This document shows, in pieces, positions 1 to 7,859 of a stretch of 64,000 nt of DNA. A model generated the notes under the pieces. The model did not search any database and was not told where the DNA came from. It saw only the letters and a program-made list of their open reading frames with translations. The stretch comes from Candidatus Blautia faecipullorum (GTDB taxonomy: Bacteria > Bacillota > Clostridia > Lachnospirales > Lachnospiraceae). Made by a program: the position numbers and the translations under genes. Position 1 is the stretch's first letter, and every line of letters starts with the position of its first letter. The DNA lies in NCBI GenBank assembly GCA_019115125.1, contig DXEG01000061.1, positions 30,239 to 94,238 of the forward strand, in the 5' to 3' direction.

Positions 1-219
1 TTTACAATAATTGGTAAATTCGATCAGACCGCGGATGTATATACAGTTTCCGTAGACTCTCTCCCGGACTCTGCGGGCCAGCTCTCTGGCGTATGCTTCT
101 GTCTCCGTTCTCCGTCCGGCGATCAGCTCTGTGAACTGATCCCTTGAAAGCTCCCCGGTACGGTACAGTCTGTCTACCAGCTCCTGCCCGCGGCTCCCGC
201 CGCCTGCCGCCCCCTTCAT
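1..219 (-). CDS. hydE: [FeFe]-hydrogenase maturase HydE, N-terminal part (cut by window edge)
   Basis: Only the first 73 codons lie in the window. The reading ends with YIRGLIEFTNYCK, the stretch that leads into the radical-SAM cysteine motif of HydE, the enzyme that helps build the dithiomethylamine-bearing diiron subcluster of [FeFe] hydrogenase. The ATG at 219 overlaps the TGA of the upstream TM1266-type gene (ATGA), so the two are translationally coupled and co-transcribed. The cysteines that bind the 4Fe-4S cluster lie mostly beyond position 1, so intactness cannot be judged. HydG shares some N-terminal character, but the IRGLIEFTN wording fits HydE better. Confidence 0.85.
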   Translation of the reverse strand, partial: MKGAAGGGSRGQELVDRLYRTGELSRDQFTELIAGRRTETEAYARELARRVRERVYGNCIYIRGLIEFTNYCK

Positions 220-482
220 TCCCGGTTCTCCGGAAGTCTGGAGTATACGGTCTTGCTGGAAACTCCCTCCAGCATCCCAAGCTTGCCCGACAGGGCGCTG
301 ATGATCTCCTGGGGAGCGTCCAGAATGACACTGATGACAGATACGCCTCTCTCTCTGTAGGGGACTCCCATTCTGCCGACGATATATTCGCCGTAATCAT
401 GAAGAAGGCTGTTCAGCTCTCCGCTTTTGGAGCGGTCCTCCACGATGATCGCGGTCACCGCAATTCTAGTCTCCATATGCAT
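216..482 (-). CDS. TM1266-family iron-only hydrogenase system regulator
   Basis: An 88-residue protein that starts METRIAVTAIIVEDR and contains LLHDYGEYIVGRMG, matching the small ACT/NikR-C-like family encoded beside hydE/hydF/hydG and called the iron-only hydrogenase system regulator (TM1266). ATG at 482 follows an AGGAG-like site; a second in-frame ATG lies two codons in. It is the first gene after a promoter at 637-665 and a leader with a terminator hairpin, and overlaps hydE by 4 nt. A regulatory role is a family inference; no DNA-binding domain is visible in this short protein. Confidence 0.8.
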   Translation of the reverse strand: MHMETRIAVTAIIVEDRSKSGELNSLLHDYGEYIVGRMGVPYRERGVSVISVILDAPQEIISALSGKLGMLEGVSSKTVYSRLPENRE

Positions 483-515
483 CTCCTTTTCTTTTTAAAA
501 CTAAACTAAAAAAAA

Positions 516-533
516 CGGCGCCAGAAGGCACCG
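516..533 (-). terminator. Leader terminator (attenuator) before the TM1266-hydE operon
   Basis: Read on the minus strand, CGGTGCC-TTCT-GGCGCCG forms a 7-bp GC-rich hairpin followed by eight T (positions 515-508). It lies between the promoter at 637-665 and the first gene at 482, so it would end transcription inside the leader unless prevented. The 5' arm overlaps TCCGGT (535-530), which can pair instead with ACCGGA at 627-622 near the start of the transcript. Confidence 0.75.
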
Positions 534-630
534 GAATATATGCAGAAAAGCCGCGGCTATCACCGCAGTCTGTAATCTCATTGATTTCTAGCGCCCATTC
601 TTCGCAGGTTTTCCTTAAAAGTCCGGTACG
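530..630 (-). ncRNA. Candidate cis-regulatory leader RNA (class unknown)
   Basis: About 100 nt between the promoter and the leader terminator. Outer pairing ACCGGA (627-622) with TCCGGT (535-530) would close a domain; inside, the minus strand shows CTGCGG-TGATAG-CCGCGG and AATC-N5-GATT hairpins. The closing stem and the terminator share bases, the usual layout of a riboswitch or protein-responsive attenuator. I do not recognise the class. Confidence 0.45.
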
Positions 631-636
631 AATGTT

Positions 637-665
637 ATTATACCACGATTCTCCTTCAGCAACAA
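637..665 (-). promoter_or_regulatory. Sigma-A-type promoter of the TM1266-hydE operon
   Basis: On the minus strand TTGTTG (665-660), a 17-bp spacer and TATAAT (642-637) preceded by TGG give an extended -10 promoter. Transcription would begin near 630, leaving a leader of about 150 nt before the ATG at 482. Confidence 0.7.
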
Positions 666-720
666 TGAAATTTGGATAATTTCGACAATATTCTCTCCCC
701 GGAAATTATTTTATTGTACC

Positions 721-750
721 TCTTTATTGAATTGCCTGAACTTTTATAAT
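721..750 (+). promoter_or_regulatory. Probable promoter of cyuA
   Basis: A consensus TATAAT at 745-750 with only a weak -35 (TCTTTA, 721-726, 18-bp spacer). The predicted start near 757 falls just before the closing stem of the structured leader at 761. Confidence 0.5.
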
Positions 751-756
751 ATACTC

Positions 757-835
757 ATTTTATGATACCAGGGTCAAAAGGTCCGAGCCCGCGTGAGCCT
801 GCTAGCACGCAGCAATCCGTAGGTATCATAGTTGG
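757..835 (+). ncRNA. Structured 5' leader of cyuA, candidate riboswitch
   Basis: A perfect 9-bp stem, TATGATACC (761-769) with GGTATCATA (822-830), closes a 52-nt domain with an inner GCGTG/CACGC stem (791-795 with 806-810) and conserved-looking single-stranded words GGTCCGAGCCC and AGCAATCCG. The domain sits at the inferred 5' end of the transcript and ends 14 nt before the AGAGGAGG ribosome site, so control of translation is plausible. No following terminator is seen. The class is not assigned. Confidence 0.45.
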
Positions 836-857
836 ATATACATAGAGGAGGAAGAAC

Positions 858-2150
858 ATGGATTCTGCACTGTATACTAATTATCTGAACATCTTAAAAT
901 CCGAACTTATCCCTGCCCTGGGATGTACGGAACCTATCGCCATCGCCTACGCGTCCGCGAAAGCCGCGCAGCTTCTGGGAGAATTCCCGGACTCCATCGA
1001 AATGCGGCTGAGCGGAAATATCATAAAGAATGTAAAAGGCGTCACTGTACCCAATTCCGGCGGACTGAAAGGCATTGATATCGCCGCGGTCCTGGGCGCG
1101 GTAGGCGGCAACGCAGACAAGGCGCTTGAGGTACTGGAGGAAATCACCCCGGAGCATATCCAAAAAGCAAAGGAACTCACCGAACTGGGGATCTGTTCCT
1201 GTTCTCTCGCGGAGAATGTACCTAACCTTTACATATCCGCCAAAGCCAGAAAGGACAGCCACTATGCGGAAATCGTCATAGCCGACCAGCACACCAACAT
1301 TGTAAAAATGGAAAAGGACGGAAAGCTCCTTCTGAAAAAAGAGCTTGAGACAGTGACCGAACCGGTCTCTGTAGATAAATCAAAGCTTACTGTAAAAGAT
1401 ATCCTGGAATTTGCCGATCAGGTAAAAATAGAAGATATCGAAGAAATCATCGGACAGCAGGTCCGTCTGAATACAGCCATCGCTCAGGAAGGACTGGACA
1501 ACAACTACGGAGCCCAGATCGGCAAAACTCTGATGCATGTATGGGGAAAAAGCGTAACCACCCGGGCCTGTGCCAGAGCCGCCGCCGGAAGCGACGCCCG
1601 TATGGGCGGCTGCTCCATGCCCGTAGTCATCAATTCCGGCAGCGGAAATCAGGGAATCACGGTTTCCCTTCCTGTGATTGTTTATGCAGATGAATGGGAG
1701 GTCTCCAGAGAAAAGCTCTACCGTTCTCTGGTCGTCAGCAATCTGATCGCCATCCACCAGAAATATTACATCGGCAGCCTTTCCGCCTACTGCGGCGCCG
1801 TCAGCGCTGCCTGCGGCGCCGGAGCCGGGATTACCTACATGTACGGCGGAAGCTATCAGCAGGTTTCTTTGACCATCATCAATACCCTGGGAAACGTAGG
1901 GGGAATCGTCTGCGACGGCGCCAAGCCCTCCTGTGCCGCAAAAATCGCATCCTCAGTGGACGCGGCTCTCATGGCTTTTCAGCTCAGCATCCAGAATAAA
2001 AGCTTCCTGCCCGGCGAGGGGATCATCAAGGGCGATGTGGAAGAGACTATCAAGAGCATGGGCTACATCGGCCGGGTGGGAATGCGAGCCACCGACACAG
2101 AAATCCTGAATGTGATGATCGACCGGGCCGACATTAATCAGGACTGCTAG
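858..2150 (+). CDS. cyuA: L-cysteine desulfidase family protein (UPF0597/YhaM/CyuA)
   Basis: 430 residues, normal for CyuA, a cytosolic Fe-S enzyme that splits L-cysteine into pyruvate, ammonia and sulfide. The N-terminal LGCTEPIAIAYASA (residues 21-34) carries the conserved cysteine C23; further cysteine-containing blocks are GGCSMPVVINSGSG near 250, AYCGAVSAACGAGAG near 310 and CDGAKPSC near 355. These match the family pattern in which cysteines hold a 4Fe-4S cluster. ATG at 858 follows AGAGGAGG. The 3' end overlaps the convergent hydA by 17 bp. Family members may act on serine or related amino acids, so the substrate is inferred. Confidence 0.85.
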   Translation: MDSALYTNYLNILKSELIPALGCTEPIAIAYASAKAAQLLGEFPDSIEMRLSGNIIKNVKGVTVPNSGGLKGIDIAAVLGAVGGNADKALEVLEEITPEHIQKAKELTELGICSCSLAENVPNLYISAKARKDSHYAEIVIADQHTNIVKMEKDGKLLLKKELETVTEPVSVDKSKLTVKDILEFADQVKIEDIEEIIGQQVRLNTAIAQEGLDNNYGAQIGKTLMHVWGKSVTTRACARAAAGSDARMGGCSMPVVINSGSGNQGITVSLPVIVYADEWEVSREKLYRSLVVSNLIAIHQKYYIGSLSAYCGAVSAACGAGAGITYMYGGSYQQVSLTIINTLGNVGGIVCDGAKPSCAAKIASSVDAALMAFQLSIQNKSFLPGEGIIKGDVEETIKSMGYIGRVGMRATDTEILNVMIDRADINQDC

Positions 2151-3516
2151 ACAATCCTCTGGCAATAAAAATTCCCTGTTTTTCTTTTTTCATTTTTCCG
2201 TCCTCCACGGTCAGGCATCCCCTCAGGAATACCTTGTCGATGCCGCCGTGAAGCGGGAAGCCTTCAAATGGATTGTTATCCGTATTGTAAGCGTGTGTCC
2301 TGGCGGAGATCACGCTCTCCTTCTCCGGGTCGAACACGACGATATCCGCGTCGCTTCCCGGAAGAAGGGCTCCTTTTCTGGGATATACGCCGTACAGTTT
2401 TGCGGCGTTTTCACTGAGAAGCTTACACATTTGCTCTACAGTGATCCTTCCTGTGCGGACTCCGTAGGTATAAAGCAGCGTTCCGCGGGTCTGAACCCCC
2501 GGAAGTCCTCCCGGAATTTTCGTAAAATCATCTTTTCCAAGAGCTTTCTGCTCCAGGGTAAAGCTGCACTGGTCTGTGGCTACCGTCTGGATGGTCTCCC
2601 TGCTCAACGCTTCCCAGAGACAGTCCTGATCCTCCTTTTTGCGGATAGGCGGCGCGCAAACATACACAGCTCCCTGGAAATCCGGTTTAGAATAAACGCT
2701 GTCCTCCAGGAGAAGATACTGAGGACAGGTTTCCGCATAAACGGTCTGTCCCTGCTCTCTCGCGCGGAGAACCTCCTCATAGGCTTTTCGGTTGGTCAGA
2801 TGCACCACCATCACAGGCGCTCCCGCTTCCTTTGCGATCACAAGAAGTCTGTGAACCGCCTCCGCCTCCAGGCTGTCCGGCCGCACCAGAGGATGATTTT
2901 CGGGGCCGAGCCGCCCCTCCTTTTTGGCCTGGGAGATCAGCGCGTCGATCACCCCGGCATTCTCACAGTGGACTCCGGCAAAACAGTCGCATTCTCCAAG
3001 CTTTTTCAGAATTTTGTAGAGATCTCCGTCGTTTACCATCATAGCCGGGTAGGTCATATAGAGCTTGAAGCTGGTAATCCCCTGGTCGATCATATCCTGG
3101 ATCTCATTTTCTGTTTCCTCATTCCATTCCACAACAGACATATGAAAGGAATAATCGCAGGAGCATTTCCCATCTGCTTTTTTGTGCCATTTCTCCAATC
3201 CTTCCTTCAGCGTATGTCCTCCCTTATCCTGAGAAGCATAGTCGATGACGAGGGTAGTTCCGCCCAGAACAGCGGCCCTTGTCCCCGTCTCGAAATCATC
3301 CGCCGTCACTGTTCCGGCCACCTCCAGGTCAAAATGAGTATGGCCGTCTATAAAACCGGGAAACAAAAGCTTTCCGTCCACGTCGATCACTTCCGCGTTC
3401 TCAGCCTTCAGATTTTCTCCTACCTCCGAGATCTTTTCGTCCTCAATCAAAAGATCCGCTTTTTTTACCCCGGTTCCGGAAACAATCCTTCCGTTTTTTA
3501 ACAAATATTTCATCAT
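2134..3516 (-). CDS. hydA: Dihydropyrimidinase/D-hydantoinase-type amidohydrolase of the purine cluster
   Basis: 460 residues from the ATG at 3516 (a second ATG at 3513 also fits the GGAGGT site at 3526-3521). It is a cyclic amidohydrolase with the full binuclear metal set: HTH near residues 59-61, the lysine that becomes carboxylated in SFKLYMTYP (K151), H183 in GVHCEN, H239 in VVHLTN and D315 in ATDQCSF. Family members open hydantoin or dihydropyrimidine rings. It is transcribed away from the YheO-type regulator and belongs functionally with ygeW, ygeX, ygeY, ygfK and ssnA, where it is thought to cleave a ring-opened purine product. The exact substrate cannot be read from sequence. Confidence 0.88.
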   Translation of the reverse strand: MMKYLLKNGRIVSGTGVKKADLLIEDEKISEVGENLKAENAEVIDVDGKLLFPGFIDGHTHFDLEVAGTVTADDFETGTRAAVLGGTTLVIDYASQDKGGHTLKEGLEKWHKKADGKCSCDYSFHMSVVEWNEETENEIQDMIDQGITSFKLYMTYPAMMVNDGDLYKILKKLGECDCFAGVHCENAGVIDALISQAKKEGRLGPENHPLVRPDSLEAEAVHRLLVIAKEAGAPVMVVHLTNRKAYEEVLRAREQGQTVYAETCPQYLLLEDSVYSKPDFQGAVYVCAPPIRKKEDQDCLWEALSRETIQTVATDQCSFTLEQKALGKDDFTKIPGGLPGVQTRGTLLYTYGVRTGRITVEQMCKLLSENAAKLYGVYPRKGALLPGSDADIVVFDPEKESVISARTHAYNTDNNPFEGFPLHGGIDKVFLRGCLTVEDGKMKKEKQGIFIARGLSSSPD

Positions 3517-3546
3517 ATTCACCTCCAAATTCTAATTATTTTTATT

Positions 3547-3575
3547 AATATATCACTATTTTTTCTTTTCTTCAA
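3547..3575 (-). promoter_or_regulatory. Promoter of hydA
   Basis: Minus-strand TTGAAG (3575-3570), 17-bp spacer, TATATT (3552-3547). The -35 box is overlapped by CAACTGA (3573-3579), identical to one arm of the palindrome at 3719-3742. Confidence 0.65.
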
Positions 3576-3661
3576 CTGACAAATCCCGCTGAAGTACACG
3601 CATAACACGAACTGCATCAGCAAATTTCTTTTGACCAACATAAATTTTTTCAGAAAAAATC

Positions 3662-3690
3662 TTTTTATTTTTTTTCCATTGTGTTATATT
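3662..3690 (+). promoter_or_regulatory. Extended -10 promoter of the YheO-type regulator
   Basis: TATATT at 3685-3690 preceded by TGT gives an extended -10; the -35 (TTTTTA, 3662-3667) is weak. The tract around it is A/T-homopolymer rich. Confidence 0.5.
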
Positions 3691-3718
3691 GATGAATAGA
3701 AAAAATTTAAGGTTTTAA

Positions 3719-3742
3719 TCAGTTGGATAAGATTCCAACTGA
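3719..3742 (+). repeat. Perfect 9-bp inverted repeat, probable operator or leader hairpin
   Basis: TCAGTTGGA-TAAGAT-TCCAACTGA, about 30 bp downstream of the regulator's -10 box and just upstream of its ribosome site (3777-3782). The half-site CAACTGA recurs across the hydA -35 box. As DNA it suits a dimeric repressor; as RNA it would be a 9-bp hairpin. Confidence 0.6.
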
Positions 3743-3789
3743 ATGTCAGGAATATGAACCATAAACAAATCGTAGTAGGAGGAATGGAA

Positions 3790-4434
3790 ATGGGACGACT
3801 GACTGTATTAAAACAAATCGCACATGACATCGCCTGCCAGTTCGGGCCGGAATGTGAGGTTGTTATTCATGATCTGAAGACCAACGATCCCGAACACTCC
3901 ATTGTCTATATTGAAAACGGGCACGTCACAAACAGAGGTATCGGCGACGGTCCGTCCAACGCAGTGTTCGATGTGATACGGCATACCAGCAAAAAAAACG
4001 GAAAGCAGGAGGAGCTGAAGGATCATGCCGGATATTTAATGAAAACTTCCGACGGCAAAATCTTAAAATGCAGTACATCTTATATAAGAGACGACGACGG
4101 CAGCCTGCATTATGTTTTCGGCATTAACTACGATATCTCAAGGCTTACGATCGTGGAGAGCGCCCTTCACTCTCTGATCACCCCTGTCGACAAGGAAGAA
4201 AAACCAAAAGAGATCACACACAATGTCAACGACCTTCTGGATCATCTGATCGAGGAGTCCGTGGCCCTTGTAGGGAAGCCCGTAGCTCTCATGAATAAGG
4301 AGGACAAGGTGACGGCTATCCAGTTCCTGAACGATTCCGGAGCTTTTCTGATCACAAAATCAGGAGATAAGGTCGCCAATTATTTTGGGATTTCCAAATA
4401 TACCCTGTACAGCTACATCGACGTAAATAAATAG
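3790..4434 (+). CDS. YheO/DauR-type PAS plus HTH transcriptional regulator
   Basis: 214 residues from the ATG at 3790, which lies 7 nt after AGGAGG (3777-3782); an ATG two codons earlier is too close to that site. The N-terminal half resembles the YheO-like PAS domain, with FGPECEVVIHDL and a G-I-N-Y-D segment near residue 125. The C-terminal 50 residues have the HTH_22 pattern: KEDKVTAIQFLNDSGAF, then VANYFGISKYTLYSYI as the recognition helix. The family includes DauR, which senses amino-acid-derived ligands. Divergent placement from hydA and the nearby palindrome suggest it controls hydA and itself, and perhaps the rest of the purine genes. The ligand is unknown. Confidence 0.8.
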   Translation: MGRLTVLKQIAHDIACQFGPECEVVIHDLKTNDPEHSIVYIENGHVTNRGIGDGPSNAVFDVIRHTSKKNGKQEELKDHAGYLMKTSDGKILKCSTSYIRDDDGSLHYVFGINYDISRLTIVESALHSLITPVDKEEKPKEITHNVNDLLDHLIEESVALVGKPVALMNKEDKVTAIQFLNDSGAFLITKSGDKVANYFGISKYTLYSYIDVNK

Positions 4435-4450
4435 AATATCCCTGTATGCC

Positions 4451-4492
4451 AGGGGCCGTCCCGGAGCATCTGCTCCGGGACGGCCCCTCTCT
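4451..4492. terminator. Strong bidirectional terminator hairpin
   Basis: AGGGGCCGTCCCGGAG (from 4451) pairs perfectly with CTCCGGGACGGCCCCT (to 4488), a stem of 16-18 bp with a tiny loop, followed by a pyrimidine tract CTCTCTTTT on the plus strand. It ends the rightward regulator gene. A second hairpin GGGAGC-TGT-GCTCCC (4505-4519) sits beside it for the leftward operon. Confidence 0.75.
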
Positions 4493-4529
4493 TTTCCAGA
4501 ACGTGGGAGCTGTGCTCCCGTTTCTGTCT

Positions 4530-5519
4530 TTACTGATCCAGGAGACGTTTGATCACGTCAATGGTTTCTTTTATGCCATAATTCGCGCTGTTGATACAGA
4601 GATCATAGTTTTCCGGCTTGCCCCATTTTTCTCCTGTATAGAATTCATAGTAGCGTCTGTGCTGTTTATCCATTTTTTTGAGGAAACGCGCGGCCTGTCT
4701 CAGCCCCATATTCCGCACCGCCATAACATGCTGCACACGGACAGAGAACGGTGCGCTGATAAACAGACTGATATGAGGAATATGATTGTTCTTTAAAATC
4801 GCGTCCGCGCACCGCCCCATGATGATGCAGTCCTCCGTGCGGGCAAGACTGCAGATCAGATCGCTCATGTTGAAGAATACGGCGTCCTGTTTCGGCAGTC
4901 CGTGATAACGGTTGAATTCTCTCAGCCTGGTTTTCAGGCTTGCGGGACTTTTCTTGCCGTATTTGTTGAATTCTGTAAAGCTTTCTTTATCATTTACCGC
5001 GCCCTTATCCGCCTCCAGACGTTTCATAACCTGATCAAAAATCTCCACGTCATAATAATTGATCTTCAGATTATCCGCCAGCTCAAATCCGATGTCGTTC
5101 CCGGCGCTTCCCTGAGTACGGCTAATACAGATCACAAGATGATCGTTCTCGGAAATCTTCTGGCGCTTCAGCAAAAGATTGTTCAGAGCCGCGCGCTCCG
5201 CGTCCATGATATCCTCTTTTCCAAAAACATCCGGCAGTTCTTCGATTTCCTTCAGAATGTTGTTGTATTCCTCCATCAGACGGGATTTTTCTTTTTTGTC
5301 TTTGATGGTTCTGGCCATATTGCTGATCAGAGCCAGCTCGCTTCTGAGAAGGTGCCCGTCCGGCTTTGTGTACATAAGAACGCTCAATGTTCTCACAGTG
5401 CTTTCTCTGCTGCCGGTAAACGTACGTCCCAGACTGGAGCCCACACACTTGTATACTTCGCCGTCCAGATCATAAATCCGGTTTGCCAGATTGATGTATT
5501 TTTCCTGATTTTCCTGCAT
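4530..5519 (-). CDS. Cytidylate kinase-like family protein
   Basis: 329 residues. The central and C-terminal part (from about residue 130) reads like the Cytidylate_kin2/AAA_26 family: LVICISRTQGSAGNDIGFELADNL in place of a classic P-loop, then YYDVEIFDQVMKR, IIMGRCADAIL near 235, and a YYEFYTGEKWGKPENYDLCINS tail, all typical of these P-loop kinase homologues. The first 125 residues are an added helical region of unknown role. Several Clostridia have such proteins; true CMP kinase activity is not established, since the dNTP-biosynthesis enzyme is Cmk. It is last in an operon, 15 nt after the NhaD-like gene. An intergenic AAGGAGG at 5530-5536 sets the ATG at 5519. Confidence 0.75.
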   Translation of the reverse strand: MQENQEKYINLANRIYDLDGEVYKCVGSSLGRTFTGSRESTVRTLSVLMYTKPDGHLLRSELALISNMARTIKDKKEKSRLMEEYNNILKEIEELPDVFGKEDIMDAERAALNNLLLKRQKISENDHLVICISRTQGSAGNDIGFELADNLKINYYDVEIFDQVMKRLEADKGAVNDKESFTEFNKYGKKSPASLKTRLREFNRYHGLPKQDAVFFNMSDLICSLARTEDCIIMGRCADAILKNNHIPHISLFISAPFSVRVQHVMAVRNMGLRQAARFLKKMDKQHRRYYEFYTGEKWGKPENYDLCINSANYGIKETIDVIKRLLDQ

Positions 5520-5534
5520 ATGTCTCCGACCTCC

Positions 5535-6974
5535 TTACAAAAAGAATACAAGCATATCTATGATGAATACGGGAATCAGAATCGTTACAGACCAGAGCAT
5601 ATATCCGAAGAAGGACGGCATATTGACACCGTTCTCGTCGGATATAGATTTTACCATAAAGTTCGGCGCGTTTCCGATATAGGTATTGGCTCCCATAAAC
5701 ACAGCTCCGCTGGAAATCGCGGAAAGCATTTTTTCAGGAAGCGTTCCCAGCGCCGTTGAGATTCCGCTTGTAAATCCGAGAGTTCCGGCTGTTGTCAGGA
5801 ACACCAGATAGGTGGGCGTATTGTCGAGAAAGCTGGAAAGAGCCCCTGTGGCCCAGAACATCTGGTAAGGTTCTGTAATCCCAAGATTCGGCCCAACCGC
5901 CTTCAGAAGCATCAGCGCCGGCTGCATGGTAATAAAAATACCGATAAAAAGGACGGCCACTTCCTTGATCGCGCCCCAGGTAAAATGGTTTCTCGTTCTG
6001 ATCTCACTGCTTGTGGTCCTGAAGGATAAAAAGGCGGCCAAAAGGATCAGTACAATTTCGATCAGGGACGGAAAGCTCAGAGAAACCTCTCTGAAAATAC
6101 GGATGCCCCTCACGTTCCCGGCCGCGTCCTGGAAGGCGGGCATATTGGGAAGAACACCGCTTAAAATTACCGCTCCCACGATCATGACCAGGAAAATGAT
6201 ATTATGCAGTCCGTCGATGCGGAATTCCGTTCCCGGCTTGCTGATATCGGGCTTGCGCCCGCCCGCGATATCCTTGCGGTAAGCTCTTTTATCAAGCTGA
6301 TAAAAGATAAAAAGAAGGATCACCATATTAAAGATCAGCACCGGGAAAAGGTGCAGACTCCAGAAAAACGGCACTCCCCTCATAAAGCCCATAAGAAGAG
6401 GCGGATCACCGATGGGTGTAAGACAGCCTCCCATATTGGAAACCATAAAAATGAAAAACACCATAATATGGCTTTTTCTTTTTCTCCAGGAGTTCATTTT
6501 GATCACCGGACGAACCATCAGCATACTTGCCCCGGTCGTTCCGATACAGCTTGCCAGCAGAGTACCCAGCGCCAGAAGCCCTACATTGATCCTGGGCGAA
6601 CCGGCGAAGTCCCCCTCCATGGTGATATTGCCCGAAACACAAAAAAGCCCGAACAGCAGTATAATAAAAGTAAGATAGTCATTGACCGTACATTCCAGTA
6701 CCGTCTCCGCCATATCTCCGATTCCATAGAGGGCCGCGAAAGGGATCACAAGAACCAAAATCCACAGCGCCACCACCAGAGGCTGATGCGCCTCCCACCA
6801 CTCCCCCTTCACAAGGGGCATTACGGCAATGCAGAGCAAAAGCCCCGCAAAAGGGATACAGAGCCAGATGGGGACTCCCTGCTCCGCTCCTCCTTCACCC
6901 GCCGCCCATACGGATATGGGGCAGGTCATTAACAACATAAAAAAAGCTGTAAAGAAAGTCAAAATCTTTTTCAA
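5535..6974 (-). CDS. NhaD/CitMHS-type ion transporter (putative sodium:proton antiporter)
   Basis: About 479 residues with roughly 11-12 hydrophobic segments and paired motifs of the ion-transporter superfamily: TTGASMLMVRPVIK near 150, MGGCLTPIGDPPLL near 190, and SSFLDNTPTYL plus GANTYIGNAPNFMV in the C-terminal half, the last resembling NhaD-type antiporters. The N-terminus (KKILTFFTAFFMLLM...VWAAGE) looks like a cleavable or uncleaved signal. I place the start at TTG 6974 because AGGAGAGGTG lies 5-10 nt upstream; TTG 7007 and GTG 6983 are alternatives. It may exchange Na+/H+; carriage of an organic anion is possible for this superfamily. Confidence 0.75.
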   Translation of the reverse strand: MKKILTFFTAFFMLLMTCPISVWAAGEGGAEQGVPIWLCIPFAGLLLCIAVMPLVKGEWWEAHQPLVVALWILVLVIPFAALYGIGDMAETVLECTVNDYLTFIILLFGLFCVSGNITMEGDFAGSPRINVGLLALGTLLASCIGTTGASMLMVRPVIKMNSWRKRKSHIMVFFIFMVSNMGGCLTPIGDPPLLMGFMRGVPFFWSLHLFPVLIFNMVILLFIFYQLDKRAYRKDIAGGRKPDISKPGTEFRIDGLHNIIFLVMIVGAVILSGVLPNMPAFQDAAGNVRGIRIFREVSLSFPSLIEIVLILLAAFLSFRTTSSEIRTRNHFTWGAIKEVAVLFIGIFITMQPALMLLKAVGPNLGITEPYQMFWATGALSSFLDNTPTYLVFLTTAGTLGFTSGISTALGTLPEKMLSAISSGAVFMGANTYIGNAPNFMVKSISDENGVNMPSFFGYMLWSVTILIPVFIIDMLVFFL

Positions 6975-7043
6975 AACTGTCACCTCTCCTGCGTATTTTT
7001 GCTGCAAAACAACTTTTTATTCTGAATGTGCTTTCCGGCTGTC

Positions 7044-7859
7044 CTAGTAGTTTCTGCCGGAACCGGAAAAACGCTCTCCTCCGCTTGTAAAACTGCCGTG
7101 AGAACCGCTGTGATGATCCTCATCCCTGTGCTTTCTGGTTCTTGCGACAGTTCTGTGCACAAACATATCTCTCATTTCCTGAAACTGGATTCCCTCTTCT
7201 TCTGTATATTCGTCCGCATTTGTCCGGGGAACCTCCGTGATCATCCGGTGTCTCTGATACCAGGTAAGAAGAAGGGTTGGAACCGCCGCCACCCCAAAAG
7301 AGATCAAAATCCATTTGATGATCTCCAGCGCTACAGGGATATGGCTGATATCCACAGGCCGGATTCTTTTGCCTGAGAGAGCCCTGGACAATCCCTTCTC
7401 CAGATCCTCAAGAATTGTGCAGTAGGCCTCGTAGGTATCGTCTTCCTTTAATTCCTCCGTACAGTTATCCAGCATGAGATTCTGTATCCGCACAGAAAAC
7501 GCGTCCTGGATTTCTCCGCGGAATACCAGGGTGATGTTTCGCGCGTCCGGCTGGTGGAATACGCAAAGCCCGTTATGCTCCTCTCCGTATCCGATGTCGT
7601 TCCGCTGCATAAACGCCGCAGCATACTGACGGTAATCCGCCTGCTCTCCCACATCCTCTGTGATGAGAAACGCCGTCTCGAACTGAAAGCTGTCATAAAT
7701 TTCCTTTATCCTCTGCTCCAGATCCGAACGCTGCCCACTGTCCAGTACTCCATAATCATCAAACACTCCTGCTGTTTCCGCTCTCACAGGAACCGGCATA
7801 CAGAAAAATACCGCCATGCATAAGGCCAGCAGCACCGGGATCCCATACCCTCTTTTCAT
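7044..7859 (-). CDS. TPM-domain membrane protein, YdjH-like
   Basis: 271 residues. Signal peptide (residues 1-28, ending VPVRAE), a TPM domain (about 30-165; VFDDYGVLDSGQRSDLEQ start), one membrane segment near 175-195 (ALEIIKWILISFGVAAVPTLLL), then a basic, His/Ser/Gly-rich tail ending in SGSGRNY. This matches Bacillus YdjH, which with YdjG anchors the SPFH protein YdjI at the membrane. The ATG at 7859 directly follows the stop of the zinc-ribbon gene. The TPM domain faces outside in known family members; no enzymatic activity is predicted. Confidence 0.78.
   Translation of the reverse strand: MKRGYGIPVLLALCMAVFFCMPVPVRAETAGVFDDYGVLDSGQRSDLEQRIKEIYDSFQFETAFLITEDVGEQADYRQYAAAFMQRNDIGYGEEHNGLCVFHQPDARNITLVFRGEIQDAFSVRIQNLMLDNCTEELKEDDTYEAYCTILEDLEKGLSRALSGKRIRPVDISHIPVALEIIKWILISFGVAAVPTLLLTWYQRHRMITEVPRTNADEYTEEEGIQFQEMRDMFVHRTVARTRKHRDEDHHSGSHGSFTSGGERFSGSGRNY

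Noticed and set aside
757-835. cyuA leader as a T-box, SAM-I, purine, cobalamin or TPP riboswitch
   Set aside because: None of the required consensus words of these classes is present.
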